Shown here piece by piece: positions 12,261-24,161 of a stretch of DNA of 64,000 nt; the stretch's first letter is position 1; each line of letters starts with the position of its first letter. The position numbers and the translations under genes are program-made. Source of the DNA: Gonatopus flavifemur (taxonomy: Eukaryota > Arthropoda > Insecta > Hymenoptera > Dryinidae); the NCBI GenBank assembly GCA_018340375.1, contig JAFFJZ010000001.1, positions 17,502,001 to 17,566,000 of the forward strand, written 5' to 3'. Under the pieces are notes generated by a model. It did no database searches, was not told the origin of the DNA, and was given only the letters and a program-made list of their open reading frames with translations.

Positions 12261-12787
12261 CTTCTATAGTCATTCTCTAGGTTTTGCGAGATTTTGTAAT
12301 GATCAGTGAAATGTCACTGCGAAGATCAGTTAATATTCCCTTATTGTGCACTCCACAAAGAGCAAAGTATCGGCGAGAATATCTTCTGCATCCCGAACCA
12401 AATAACTGAAGCATCGTTGATTGTTCATTTTCTTTCAGGACGATGGATAAAATTCACGAATCTTGTTTGCTCGCTGCAAGAAAAAAAGATTTGCCTCCTG
12501 GATCAAACTGTGGATATTCTGTGCACATGATATGTCACGGTGTAGGAGCTCATATATGCGGCTATGTTTCGAAACATGTGCGCTTAGGTGACCACAAGTA
12601 CAGAATCACTGCATTGAACCCTCCAGCGCCATGTTTTGCAGATTATGAATTAGAATTGAATAAACATTCTGCAAAGGCAGTGGATGTCATACATACAAGT
12701 CGTGAGGAATCAGGGAAACCTTCTATTGGAACATCAATGCCAATGGGTACGTTTTTAAACCACTCTGGATTATACTTCATCCCTGAA

Positions 12788-12994
12788 CGAAAAAAATTGT
12801 GTGGTCGTTTCAACCAACTTTATGGCTGTATTTGGCTTATTCCAAACTTATGGCTACCCGAATCAGAAATTTCATTAATGCTGTCAGCTATTCGTTTGTC
12901 ACGATGAAATTTCTGGTTTGGGTAGCCATAAGTTTGGGATGAATCAAATACAGCCATTTAGTTGGTTATAATAACCATATATTTTTTCCCCGTG
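12788..12994. mobile_element. Palindromic MITE in intron of lipase-like gene B
   Basis: The left arm (ATGGCTGTATTTGG ... ACTTATGGCTACCCG ... GAAATTTCATT) is mirrored by the right arm (AATGAAATTTCTGG, GGGTAGCCATAAGTT, AAATACAGCCAT). The right end reads ATTTTTTCCCCGTGG. It starts about 40 bp after the donor at 12747. Confidence 0.7.
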
Positions 12995-15984
12995 GCAAAA
13001 ATATGGTGTAAGTTTGCGCAACGCGGTGTCACTTTTACATTCAAAACGCGCAAATTAACTCTCAGTGCACTGAGAAAGACATTTTTTTCAAGTATTTCAG
13101 TGCAAAAGAACGTTCTCCGATGGTAACTTTGGTATCGTCTTGATAAATGAAGCATATGGATATTTGAAGGTTCCTTGAATGTTCGTTGAATGTAAATTCA
13201 TCTGAAATCAACCTAAAATCAATCTATTTGACACGTGTTCTCTGGGGGTTTTAATCATACGGCTGAAGTTTTGACTCACCTGGTTAAAGTCTCATAGGAA
13301 TTCATGAGAAAATGTTTTTATTATGAATTGCCATGAGACTTTAAGTTTTCGTACAAATGAGTACCTTATGACGATAATGATGTATGCAAACATGTACAAT
13401 GTCATCCCTAGAACAAACATTTCAATCATTTAGATCAAGCTGAATGATGATGATAGAAAACATATTTCAGAAGGTACTGAAGAGTTATTTCAGAATCCAC
13501 AAAAATTCATTATATGATTACTCACAGGTCATTATGATTTCTATCCGAACGGAGGATATGATCAAGTTATGTGCAAAATATATAATCACCCTGATGAAAA
13601 AGGTAAAGCGTTTTTTTTACTTCATTGATCCATACAACTCGAGTAACAGATTGGTTTTAAATACTCCCTCAATTCGAATCAGTAAAAAGAATTGAGAATC
13701 AGTAAAATGAAGAAGAGAAGTGTTCGATTGAGGATCACTCCAAATTTTCCGTTGACACAACTAGTGGAAAACTCAATCCTACATTGTGGAGAGGAAGTTT
13801 TGAATTCAGATTCTGTCGTTATTGAATCTAAGACGCAGCCAAAAGAAGCCTATTTTGAGTGTAAAGTAAGCACAAAAGCAACATGATGGAAAAGGTTGAA
13901 TTTCAGTTAATTTTCAAATTAAGACGCAGCTAATTCAAGCCGCAATTTTTGATTCTCAATACTTTTGACTAATCCGGAGGAATAGAATACAGGTGCAGAA
14001 AACTTCAAACTCAAAAGAATTCGCTCAGCAAAGCATCCTCTATGCGTCCATTGGATAACTTATACATGGAGAGAAATTTGAAGGATCAATGGCGTGAAAA
14101 TAGTCATGGGTTTGAACCATGGATTATAACATGAGACAAATGCGTGGTTTCAAGCCTTTGCAGGATAGCGCATTGCGATCAACCCTTGAAAATCCGCGAT
14201 CATCTTGGAATACTTTGAGCGATAGAAGTATGGGGATATTTCAAGCCATTAGTCCTCCAAATTTCCCTCCGTGCAGATATTTACTTTGACAGATTGACTT
14301 TTAGTCAATTGAATAATTACAGAACTTTGCAATCACGTTGCCTCAATTACATATTTCCTACATTCGATGCAAAGCGACTGTTTCTTATGGGGACAACGCT
14401 GGTCTGAAAACGATACAGAAAGAATGGAGAAATTATCTAATTCGATTCCTACTTGGTGCAACCATCAATTATGTGTATCAATGGGAATGAGAGCCTTCAT
14501 TGGCGAGTCCTCGGGAGTTAATCCAGAAGGATCATACTTTGTACAAATTCCGGCGTCGGTAATCGAATTCACTTCACCGGCATGCGGTTTGTTCAAGTTT
14601 ATACTCATTTTTATTGTCGACACGAGAAACTGTTTTAATACGGGAATGAATGAAAAATTTCAGCTCCAAAACAGATTGAACAAAGAAAAAAAGGTATGAA
14701 AAAATTGTTTATTTATTCCCTGCATTTTTAGAGATTGAGAACACCTCACATAGAAATTTTGAATTATAAAGAATTCTATTCTATCCGAATTTACCCAACA
14801 TTTTACGATGCGTATTGCATAAAATACATCCTTGAGTACAATTTGATGTTAGAACAAAACAATTTCTTTTAGCTCGTTACAGTAGGTTTAGTGTTGATTT
14901 CTCAATTACTAGAAATAAATACCGTGAAACGGACCAACTTTGATTGGTAAGGGTAACTTTCAGGGTTCCCCCAAAATTTGAAAAGTCATTTTCCCTGACT
15001 TTTCCTGACTTTCACTGACAATGTTCAAGATTTTCCCTGACTCTCGAATGAGTTTACCCAGATAGCACACGCAGAACCCTAGTGGAATAATTTTATAGAA
15101 TCTCATGTCAAGATTTGGCTCTATGCAAACTGTATGAAATTTCTATAAAAAAATCGACAGGAATTCATGGAGAGAAAAATTATTCGTCGAAGTTCTATGG
15201 AAATTTTATATAAATTTGCATACAGCCAAAAATCTTGACATGAAGTTCTATGGAACTTCTTGATTAGGGAATCCTTTTTCAAGAACAGGCACAGAATTTC
15301 TCAAGAACTCTCTTCAAACTGATGAATTCATGAGCAACTCGGGAAGAGTTCAATGTTTCTAGACATTCAAGAATACAAAATGCTATCTTAGAATATTAAA
15401 ACTTTTCTGCAGGTCGGTATTACTGGAGTTTATTGAATCTTTCATCGTCAAATACAACCAGAGGTTTTGTATGTGGATATTGATATTGACATACAAAATA
15501 TACATGAAAAAAAATATATATCAACTCCAATTTTTTTTCATTGATAAACTCTTTTGAACTTCTATTAACATTTGAATACAATCAACCGTTTTATGAATTA
15601 TACCAAATCTAATTATCCACTTGCGATCATCTACATTCATTTGAACGATTATTCAAATAAGTTCAGTCAAAAAATAAATTAATCAATATTTCATTATTAA
15701 TATTTTTTAATCGCATCTCTAAGATTTATAAATAAAGTAAAAAGCTGCACAGAGAAAAGTTTATATTAAAGATGTAATTTATCATCAATCAAGGTAGTGA
15801 ATTTTTGGATACGCCCTTGAATGGTATCGCACTTTTGAAGCGTTTGAAGGTGATCTACGAATAAAAAGGGAATAAGCGCAGTAGGGTGATCCTTATTCTT
15901 GTAGAAAAAATTTTTTTCAACTTTTTTTGGATTCTACCCCTTAGAGTGTTTCTCTCCCATGAAAAAATGATGTGAGTGAAACCC

Positions 15985-17112
15985 GAGTTCTTTGTGATAA
16001 CTTTAACCCGTGCCACCGAAAGTTCAAAGGTATGGAGAAGAATTCGTGCTGTATTTTTTATTTAGAATAAAAATCAAACATTGTTACAATTCTATAAAGT
16101 GTATAAATACGTAAGTGATGTTATTAGGATATCAATTATTCAATCTAATAACATACCAAATTTTATATTGTCCAACACAGCGTTTGCTTCTTACAATCTG
16201 AATATCGTTTTCTATAAGCGGAAACAACTTGCAAAACGAACTGTTCCTGGTCTTCGTGTGTGTCCAGTTTGTCATTATATTCTCCAATTAGTTTCAATCC
16301 TCTCTCTGCCGCGTCATCCGTTACCCTAATAACTTCAATGATTTTTTTCCCTTCTTGATAACTCTCGATATTATTCCATTTCAAGGGTTCTTCATTCAAA
16401 AATTCAAGTTCCGATGAGTTCAAAGAAATTTTTCTGCATGGATCGTAATCCTCTTCACGTAAAATATTGTTGTTTTGAATTTTTTCACGCATCTTCCGCA
16501 ATTTGAGATGAAAAACTTCCAATCAAGAAAACATCACAATCACAATCTTTACGCAAAGTTATTTTCGAGGATGAAGCCATTGTAGGATTTCAAACATGTC
16601 ACAAGCGAAATAAAAAATAAGAAGAATAACGAGGAACAAAACACTGATGAGGTCAAGACAGGAAGGAAACATAGAAGGCGTAAATTTATAAATTATCTCG
16701 AAAAAATCAATAAATTCGAACCAGCTTCGAGCATTACGATTGTCTTTTAAGGGCATTCGAAAGTTCCAAAAGTACTACACTTCTCCCCCCAGTATTTCAC
16801 AAAATGAGTGAATGAAATCAGAAAAGTTTGGTGCATGCATCTTTTTTGCATTACAAGAAAGATGCATGTACTGCGCTTTTTCAATTTTATTCTCTCATTT
16901 TCGAGATAACTGGAAAGCAAAATAATAGTACTTTTAGGACTTCAGAATGTTCTTAAATGTAATTACGTGTAGTCGAGACGAATATATTATATATATATAT
17001 ATAACATTTTGGATACTGCCCTAAATATATTGCAAATACATTGAACGTTTCCTGAACTTCAACTTCTCGGTGGCACGGGTTAACGTTATCACAGAAAACT
17101 GACGTTCAATAC
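15985..17112 (-). mobile_element. Inserted element, TAACCCGTGCCACCGA terminal repeats, 119-aa frame
   Basis: TTAACCCGTGCCACCGA (16004-16020) and TCGGTGGCACGGGTTAA (17075-17091) are inverted copies. Similarity extends outward through GTGATAAC. The sequence is absent from the sister copy at 41712-42960, which shows it inserted. It carries the minus-strand frame listed separately and a short TA microsatellite near 16987-17003. Confidence 0.7.
16163..16522 (-). CDS. 119-aa open frame in a transposable element, function unknown
   Basis: The protein is hydrophilic and charged (RVTDDAAERGLKLIGEYND, then EDQEQFVLQVVSAYRK) with a coding-like composition, unlike the random frames around it. It resembles in style the helical C-terminal part of arthropod proteins of unknown function that I cannot name with certainty. 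It is probably the residue of a longer element-encoded protein: the upstream minus-strand sequence at 16.56-16.76 kb is open but not clearly related. There is no evidence that it is expressed. Confidence 0.4.
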   Translation of the reverse strand: MEVFHLKLRKMREKIQNNNILREEDYDPCRKISLNSSELEFLNEEPLKWNNIESYQEGKKIIEVIRVTDDAAERGLKLIGEYNDKLDTHEDQEQFVLQVVSAYRKRYSDCKKQTLCWTI

Positions 17113-17761
17113 AGGTTATGTTTCCATGTCGAAGAACCATTTCATGGGGTAGCATGCAAAATATTCCTACTTTCAAGGATGAGGACCTCCCTAAAGCGCA
17201 GTTGGTAGATCAATTGTGGATACTTATTCTTCTGACATCGCGTTTTGAACCAAACCAAAGGAATGGTATTCGCAAACAAAATCGCAAGGCAATTCGATGA
17301 AATTTATACTTCACCCATACAGCACAAGAGTTCCCGTTATGCTCATGAATATGTATTCATTGTGAACATATATTTTGAATTCTCAACAAACTTTTAACGA
17401 ACAACTCAATGTTCAGAAAGAATTCCTATCAAGATTTCCTAATGAATTCTGCGGGCATTCAATACGTTTTCATCTGGAATTCATCGAATTCTTATTGAAT
17501 TCACGATTGTTCGCATAACGGGGCCTATTCAAAAGGTCTTTGGGAAATCTTTATGAATTCAAATTGATCATTCATGCTGGCTGGGTAAAAAATACACAAG
17601 TGGACATTACTCTTTGAAAATTTTCCGCTGAAATCAAATACTTCAATTTTCCCTCACTTTTTATGAATTTGAATGGATTCCCCTAATGGGGCATTTGGAA
17701 AACGTTCGCTGACTTTCCCTAACTTTCGATGTCTGTGGGAGGGGGGGGGGGGCTGAACTTT

Positions 17762-17973
17762 GACAGCCCTTGGTCTGCTTCAACGAAGGGATTGTCCATA
17801 AACTACGTGGTCTTTTTTTCACTTCCTTCTCTATCGCACTCTTTATGTCTGAAGTTGGTGCAACAAGGAATGCAACAAATAAAAAGGCCACGTGGTTTAT
17901 TTACGATCCCGAAGCTCCAAAGTACGGTTGAAACCGTACTTACATGCGCCGTTGAAGCGGCCCAAGGGTTGTC
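17762..17973. mobile_element. Palindromic MITE with GACAGCCCTTGG ends
   Basis: GACAGCCCTTGGTCTGCTTC (17762 onward) is mirrored by GAAGCGGCCCAAGGGTTGTC (17954-17973). Inner arms CATAAACTACGTGGTCTTT and AAAAGGCCACGTGGTTTAT also pair. It lies just upstream of lipase-like gene C. The two opposed open frames here are by-products of the symmetry. Confidence 0.75.
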
Positions 17974-18015
17974 GAAGTTACCCTTAGAAATCAAAGTAAC
18001 TCCATTTTATGGGAC

Positions 18016-18109
18016 CATGGAAAAAAGGAATACTTGCGGCAGTTACTCGCGTAGATGGTCGAAAATCGATTACGCGAGTAGCTGCTGGAAGTATCCCGCT
18101 TTTTCCATG
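18016..18109. repeat. Short palindrome, second copy at about 38.19-38.27 kb
   Basis: CATGGAAAAAAGGAATACTT at the left is mirrored by AAGTATCCCGCTTTTTCCATG-like sequence at the right. ACTCGCGTAG pairs with TTACGCGAGT around a GGTCGAAAATCGA centre. A diverged copy (CATGGTCAAAAATCGACTAC) occurs near 38.21 kb. Confidence 0.65.
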
Positions 18110-18157
18110 TACTCTCTTGTACGTTTCCCGAAATATACTGTCAATGTTGATTTCCAG

Positions 18158-20988
18158 TCGAAGACCCAAGGACTTGTTTTGGTAACAGAAAAATGTTACC
18201 GCAAATTATTCATGAATATTATGATGGGAATAAAATTAACCCAGACGGAAGTTTCGATGTATATGTTTCAACTTCGCAAGACAGAAAACCAATTAGATTA
18301 TCTGAAAATGCTACCAACATCCCTTGGACATCGTTCAATCACGATCATTTGACATTCGCTGTGATACCGGATTTTTTATCCCACGATGATGAAGAATATA
18401 TAGAAAAGTTGAGAGAAGGTTTAGTGAATAAGGCAAGTTAGATTTATTAAAACACTTACTATCTTATACAGGGTGTTCTAGAATTCATCATTTACATTTC
18501 TGGGGCATATTCCGTAGCCAAAATGCGATAATTTCCCGTTTCAAAAAAATGTTTTTGAGGCTTAGTGTTTGAGATGTGAACATTTTTATACTTTTTTTAA
18601 ATTCAAATAACTCAAGAGCATTATGTTCTCCATACTTGAACCAGACACTATTGACTCAGTTGGAAAACGGCTGATCTCTGAGAATAAAATTGGACTATTT
18701 CCAGAGCTATAGCGATTTGAAATTTTCGAACCTCCAGCCAATGAGAGTTCAACAACTCCAAATCATTATAGCTCCAAAACGAAAAATGATGGAATAGTTC
18801 AATTTTTTTCTGGAGCTTTGCCGTCTTTGAACTCAGCGAATAGTGTCAAGCTCAAGTATGTAGCACATAGTACTTTTGAATGATTTGGATTTGAAAAAAA
18901 TCTAAAAATGCTTGCATCTCAAGAACCAAGCTTTGGAAGAATTGTTTTCAAACGGGAAATTATTGCATTTTGGTTGCAGAATATGCCACAGAAATGCGAA
19001 TAATGGATTCTAGGACACCCTGTATATCCCTCCAACTCTGACTGTAATTTCAATTTTATATAGAAATTAAATAATGAACGAATTTAGAATATATGCGTTA
19101 AAATAATGTATTTCTCGCTGCTCGTAAGAGGAGCTTTATGATCCGCTGGAAAATTTGTGTTGAAAATCAATACACACAATCATAATATATCTATGTTTTG
19201 ACTAAGGGTTTTTATATTGTCTCACAGGGACCTGTGAATGTTATTACAATTTACTGGGACGTACCAAGACGTGCATTTAAAAATATGAAAACCTTGTCTG
19301 CTGGATTACGACTCATTGAAGAGAGAATGATGAGGTAAGCATTGAGTGGAGGAATATTTCCGTTATGAAAATTGTTTCTCTGAGGATGTGCTTTTTATGT
19401 ATTTTATTATTTCAGAGCATTGAGAGCAATATATCATCCAACCTACGAGAAGGCGCCTCGTAAACTTGAACCACCACTACGTTGCATTGGACATGGAATT
19501 GGAGCATACATGTGTTCTGCGTTGGCTTATATAATCCCTGATCAGTATATGAATCCTTGGTCATTGGAAAAAATAATAGCTTTAGATCCAACCCCATCAT
19601 GTTTCGCGAAAAATTACAAGGGACATACTAAGATAGAAGTTATATACACGAATGCAACAATACCAATTGGAAATAGCATAAGTAAGTATAACTTCGAATA
19701 ATTAATGGAAATTCCCTGATTAAAAAAATCCATAGAATCTGACGGAATGAAATTTCATGGAATTTGGTCGGAACATTGTGCAAGATTCGATCGGAATCAC
19801 ATTAAAAGAATACACTCATCTGATTAAATATCGAACAGAATTTGATCAGAACATTGTGCAAGATTCAATTATAGACTTGCGAGAATCAATGGGTTTGTTT
19901 TCAACCAGGGTCCATTCAAGAGCATACCAGCGCTGTGAAATTAGCTGCAATGTGAAAAATATGCGCATTTTTATCGTGAACAATGTTTTCATATTGTGCA
20001 TTCCTTTGTAAAATTTAACGATGAAAGGAGAACCTAATTGAAATACTTCGATGAACCTGAATTCTTCGAATCGCAAAGAATGGAGATATGTCAAGATATT
20101 TCAATAATATTGTATTTCCATCGCAAAATTTTACAAAAAAATCAGCTAGTTTTACGACCCTAATATTCTTTCAAATTACATTTCGATGATTGCAAAATTT
20201 AAATGGAGGAACTGATACACCCACATATTCATCAGCACGTGATGTTTGAATGAAACCATGTTACAGATGCTGATGTTTTTTATCATGTCAATGGAGGAGA
20301 TAGACAATGGGTTTGTGAAATCAATCCCAAGTTACGAAAACCATACTTGAAGTATGCATCTATAATGCCAGGTAATTACAAATGTTCAATTCGACGCACG
20401 ATGTTCGCAAAAGAATTTCATCAACTATTGAAAACAACATTCAGGTATGGATTCAATTCTATGTTCACACGCCATGAGTTATGAATATTATCGAGCTATT
20501 TTCACGGAAAGTTCAAAGTCTTGTAAATTTTGGTCCATTCCAATGGGTAAAGTCAAAAGTATTCCCAAAAATTGTGACAAAGTATTTCTCCCAGTAGGAG
20601 ACAGATCTTCGTATCCAGGCGTTGTCAATTTTCATATGAGTTTAAGTTACCAATATCCATACTGTGGTGAGTTCCATAAAAAAAAACAGAAGGTACAGTG
20701 CGAAAAAAATAAGTGTGGCGTTGGTTCATACATTATATAAGGCTGTATATAAGAAAACTATGATATTTCTTTTAACATGTTTCGTATCTCTTTTACCGCC
20801 CCGCTCATTTACTTACATAATTTATATATTAATTAATGAGAATATTCATTTAAATGATGAATATATAAATCTGAACAATTCCTGAATTCGTAACTATGTT
20901 AATTTATTGATATTTGATTACAGTACCGCTTCCAGAAACTTGTCCTAAGACATTAAATCAACTGCAAAAAGTGTTGACACTGGATTAA
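18158..20988 (+). CDS. Lipase-like protein C, catalytic Ser replaced by Gly
   Basis: Exons 18158 (or from the ATG at 18193)-18432, 19228-19334, 19416-19681, 20267-20371, 20445-20666 and 20924-20988 join in phase; from 18193 this gives 334 aa. No signal peptide is encoded here, so an upstream first exon is probably missed in the repeat-rich DNA before 18158. The elbow is CIGHGIGAYMC: Ser is Gly. Asp is kept in IIALDPTPS. His is kept in ILCSHAMSYEYYRAIFTE, which is typical of the family. The first intron uses a GC donor (AAG|GCAAGT at 18433). Introns contain a 556-bp palindromic element (18468-19023) and a second MITE (19714-19910). A polyadenylation signal AATAAA is at 21066-21071. A dead lipase is predicted; the ligand is unknown. 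Confidence 0.75.
18468..19023. mobile_element. 556-bp palindromic element, ACAGGGTGT ends, TA flanks
   Basis: Left ACAGGGTGTTCTAGAATTCA is mirrored by TGGATTCTAGGACACCCTGT. Arms pair through most of the length, e.g. GACACTATTGACTCAGTTGG with a diverged inverse around 18830-18850. TA flanks both ends. It lies wholly inside the GC-AG intron of lipase-like gene C. Confidence 0.85.
19714..19910. mobile_element. MITE with CCCTGATTAAAAAAATCCAT ends
   Basis: Left CCCTGATTAAAAAAATCCAT is mirrored by AATGGGTTTGTTTTCAACCA plus GGG. The internal direct words AACATTGTGCAAGATTC occur twice. A shorter copy of the same family lies at 48076-48189. It lies in intron 3 of lipase-like gene C. Confidence 0.7.
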
Positions 20989-21065
20989 GTAACAACTAAT
21001 CGTAATTTGTTAAAGGATGATTCTATATTAAGCTATATACATTGATTCATGTATATATCATATGT

Positions 21066-21071
21066 AATAAA
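21066..21071 (+). terminator. Polyadenylation signal AATAAA of lipase-like gene C
   Basis: The canonical hexamer lies 78 bp past the stop codon of lipase-like gene C, in a good position for its 3' end. Confidence 0.6.
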
Positions 21072-21239
21072 AACCAATCACCTGAATTTTCTAATTATTA
21101 TTGTGGTATTACTCTTTCATTTCGTTGATAAATAATAATGAATATCTCAAATCAATAGAATATATTCATCACAGGAACTGAATTATTCCATTCTCTTCCA
21201 CTTTCGAAAGGAATTTTGGGAAGAAAAACATGTCAATTT

Positions 21240-21399
21240 ACTCTGGTGAAAAAATTTCTCTGACAGTTTTTCAAAAAGTGTTGTTTGAAAGACATTTGAA
21301 AACTTCAGGAGAAATTCACAGATGCTGACGAAAACTTTTGGTGAAAAAAACGTGTCCAATGATTAACAATTTTCCAGAGACATTTTTTTTCACCAGAGT
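21240..21399. mobile_element. 160-bp MITE with ACTCTGGTGAAAAAA ends
   Basis: ACTCTGGTGAAAAAATTTCT (left) and the inverted CAGAGACATTTTTTTTCACC plus AGAGT (right) bound a short AT-rich interior. It is located between the convergent 3' ends of lipase-like gene C and TFIIB. Confidence 0.75.
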
Positions 21400-21944
21400 G
21401 TATTCAAGAAACTCAAATGATGTATCATGAAAATATTTTATTAATGAAAAAGTCATACGAACATTGATCACTGTCTGTGGTTTTTAATAATATATAATAT
21501 ATGAATAATCGACAGTGAATATCGACAATGATCGGTAATAAATCATTTTAAATAATGAAAATACACTGCTATAGATAACAATATTAAAGTATAATTGTTT
21601 TAAATAATCAATGAAAGAAAAAAAGGAATCAATCTCAAAAATATTTAATTTCATGAATATTAATATATTTGCAATTTTTGTTTAGAATTGATTGATGAAA
21701 ATGTATTCACAATCGCTCACACTTTAAGGAATGTTTACTGCAAAAAATATACATTTCTCATAGCACTTTTTGTTCTTTCCTTTTTCTTATTATGCATCAT
21801 TAAACGTACCAAGTATCTATACTCGAATTTCATAAAAATGTTCATAAAAATTTGTTTATCAATTAAAATTTACAAGGGGGTTTGAATAATACGGTTATCG
21901 GATACATTTCGTCCTTGTTATTGGTAATAAAAAAAATGATTCTC

Positions 21945-24161
21945 TTACATTTGTGGTAACTGATCGATAGGTGTTGCAAATCTAAAATCTTCTGGGAACA
22001 GCTTGCTAGCGTGTGGATACATGAGTTTGTATGATTGACGGATAGTAACATCAGCAACACCAGCGATGTCACCAATTTCTTTTTGAGACCTTTTATCTTC
22101 TGATGCCTGGAAAATAAATGCATACGAATGAGAAGAATGAAAATGGCAATAAATTGTTGATTGGCGATATGTGTATTACTTGTGATGCCATGTATATTGC
22201 CGCGGCAGCTACCGATATTGGTGATCTTCCAGGCACGATATCAATTTCCACTGCTTTCCGAGCGATGTGTGTTGCAGCTCTTTGTACCATATTAGGAAGG
22301 CCAAGATTAGAACAAAATCGGGACATGAAATCGCCCGTGGTGATGAGATCGACGCTTGTTTCCAGAGCTTTGAGAATCAGTTTGAAACATCTACCAATTT
22401 CTTTCTTACTGATTTTGCTCACAGCACAAATTTCTTTGAAGGTTCGTGGTACCCCTTCTTGTCGGCAAGCGATGTACAGGCACGCTGATGCGATCGCATC
22501 GTTTGCACGTCCTTTCAAATTTTTACCATCGTGCACTTGTTTGAACAGATTATTAGCTCGATCCACAATGGTTTTCGGTAAATTAATTCGATCTGCCATA
22601 CCATTAATTTCACGGAACGCGTTGATAAGTGCTCTGTCAGAACTACTCATCTGCAAAACGATTATTCAAAAGTTAATCATTGTTTCAAGAATTATAAGAC
22701 TATCTCAAGAAATATATTTAATTTCATACCTTCTCGAATTATACAATTGTGAAATCAAACAGAATATGAGATAATCTTATACTTGCCGAACAGATTGACT
22801 GATAAAAATATGGAAACTAACTGTGCGTCTATTCTGATATTTGGATACTCCAAATGCATCAAACGAAGCAGCTCCGGTACCAGGTCCAATCATGGTGGAT
22901 AAGTCTGATCCGTTAAGTAAAGGATTTTCTGGTCCACCGACACGCGATGGATCCACACCCGCTTTCTCATTGCTAAATGTTCTCCACTCCGAACCCACAT
23001 CGATAACTCTGTGAATAGATTTGATGAAAAATCAATCTCTCAAAAATCATCAAAAAATCCCTGCTGAATTGAAAAACAATAATATTGACTGAAACTTTTT
23101 ATAAAAATGATTGTTCAAATCAATCTCTTGAAAATCCAGAAATTTCAATTCACTTTTTTCTCAATATATTGAGGGTTCAAGTTACTATATTTTTTGGCTA
23201 AGAAAATTACAATATATTCATAGTTGGATAATTGAGGCTTCGAAAACAAGTTTTTTCATCAGAATTCTAAAATTAACGATGCATTGGTTCATTAAAATGA
23301 GACAGTTGGAGAGATTATACATTCTGAATTAATCTCCGATTGCTTATGCACAGATATTCTATCGTTCGCCGAGTTTTCTATATTCGGTAAATGTATACCA
23401 AGTCTTTTTCACTACCTCGATTGATTTTGAAATGATTGAATATGTCAATAGTCGATTAACAATTCATGTACTATTTCAAACTCACCTATCACCAACAACT
23501 AAGCCACATTCTGAACAAATTTGATCTCCTGCCCGATAATCTTCGATAAGTGGTGCATCTGGATGAGCGTAACAGCATACCCGATTGGTATCATGTCTGT
23601 AAAAAATTGAAAATAAAGATTCTATATTCACATATAGGAAATCATAAATCAAAAATCATTGTCAACTGATTAGAATAAAACAAAAAAAAGACGACAACAT
23701 TTTTTCTAACCTAGACGTTAGTGAAATACTCCATATTGATATTGATCTATTGAAAGCAAATGAGGAAATATTTCCAAATCTAAATTATAATAATGTTATG
23801 AAATATATTGTACGTATTATACGCAAAGTAAAAATCTTATTGTTGAGTATAAAAAATTGAAGCAACATATCGTAAAAAAACTTCAGTCGCTCTGAAACTA
23901 TTTTAGAGTATAGAAGACATATGCTCGACAATTATGGGAGAAATGAAATTTTCTGATTTAGAATACTAATAGTGGAAAAACATACGAATAAATGTAAACG
24001 CATATTGTTGTCAAACAAGTAAAGTCATATAACAAGTTTATCTTGAGAAGATAGATGAGGAGTTTGAACTATATTTATAATAATAAACAATCTCAATGTA
24101 ATAAAGATCGTCAAGTTGAGTATAAAGCTTCTCATTAGATTTACCTTGAAGAACTTGCCAT
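21945..24161 (-). CDS. TfIIB: Transcription initiation factor IIB (TFIIB)
   Basis: TFIIB bridges TBP on the promoter to RNA polymerase II in the nucleus. Exons, 5' to 3': 24145-24161, 23486-23596, 22822-23008, 22180-22650 and 21945-22106. They total 948 nt, or 315 aa, the same length as the Drosophila protein as I remember it. The first coding exon is only 17 nt (MASSSR). The N-terminal zinc ribbon is visible (C14, H17, C33, C36, ending [12 protein letters not shown]), then the B-reader region [11 protein letters not shown]. Two cyclin-like repeats follow, with [20 protein letters not shown] and [17 protein letters not shown]. The C-terminus is [11 protein letters not shown]. Every junction keeps frame. 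It is convergent with lipase-like gene C and divergent from DENND1. The long plus-strand open frame over exon 4 is only the antisense shadow. Confidence 0.97.

Larger units (their letters stand above)
11407..14732 (+). pseudogene. Lipase-like protein B, probably disrupted near its N-terminus
   Basis: Exons supported by splice sites and homology to A and C: possibly 11407-11451, about 11542-11811, 11897-12006, 12439-12746, 13528-13602, 14323-14586 and a weak last exon 14664-14732. Exons from 11897 to 14586 join in phase. The elbow reads ICHGVGAH, so Ser is again Gly. The Asp motif is ITALNPP, so Asp is Asn. His is kept in LCNHVAS, and HYDFYPNGGYDQ follows the family. In the first large exon, homology (IDISLYSENLKTV) is in one frame and continues (EIFVLVPGFLSG) in another with about a dozen codons missing, which implies a frameshifting deletion near 11.72 kb. 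Either B is a pseudogene or the open overlapping frame gives an altered N-terminus. Confidence 0.6.
14960..17755. mobile_element. Large TIR element, CAGGGTTCCCCCA end, with nested insertions
   Basis: An inverted, shorter copy lies at 41712-42960. The two share long near-identical stretches, e.g. AATGAATACATATTCATGAG around 17345 and 42095. The left end CAGGGTTCCCCCA is clear. The right end has degenerated into a G-run (17741-17752) and CTG. A separate element (about 15985-17112) is inserted inside. Transposase coding was not recognised; the CAGGG...CCCTG ends suggest a non-autonomous hAT-like element, which is inference. Confidence 0.7.

Noticed and set aside
17729..18352. 207-aa open frame upstream of lipase-like gene C
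   Set aside because: It runs through two palindromic repeats (17762-17973 and 18016-18109) and crosses the true exon in a different frame; no family resemblance.
659..20988. Active lipase or venom phospholipase A1 function for genes A-C
   Set aside because: All three lack the nucleophile Ser at the elbow, so catalysis by the family mechanism is not expected.
22118..22774. 218-aa open frame on the plus strand
   Set aside because: It is the antisense of TFIIB exon 4, whose minus-strand product is unmistakable.
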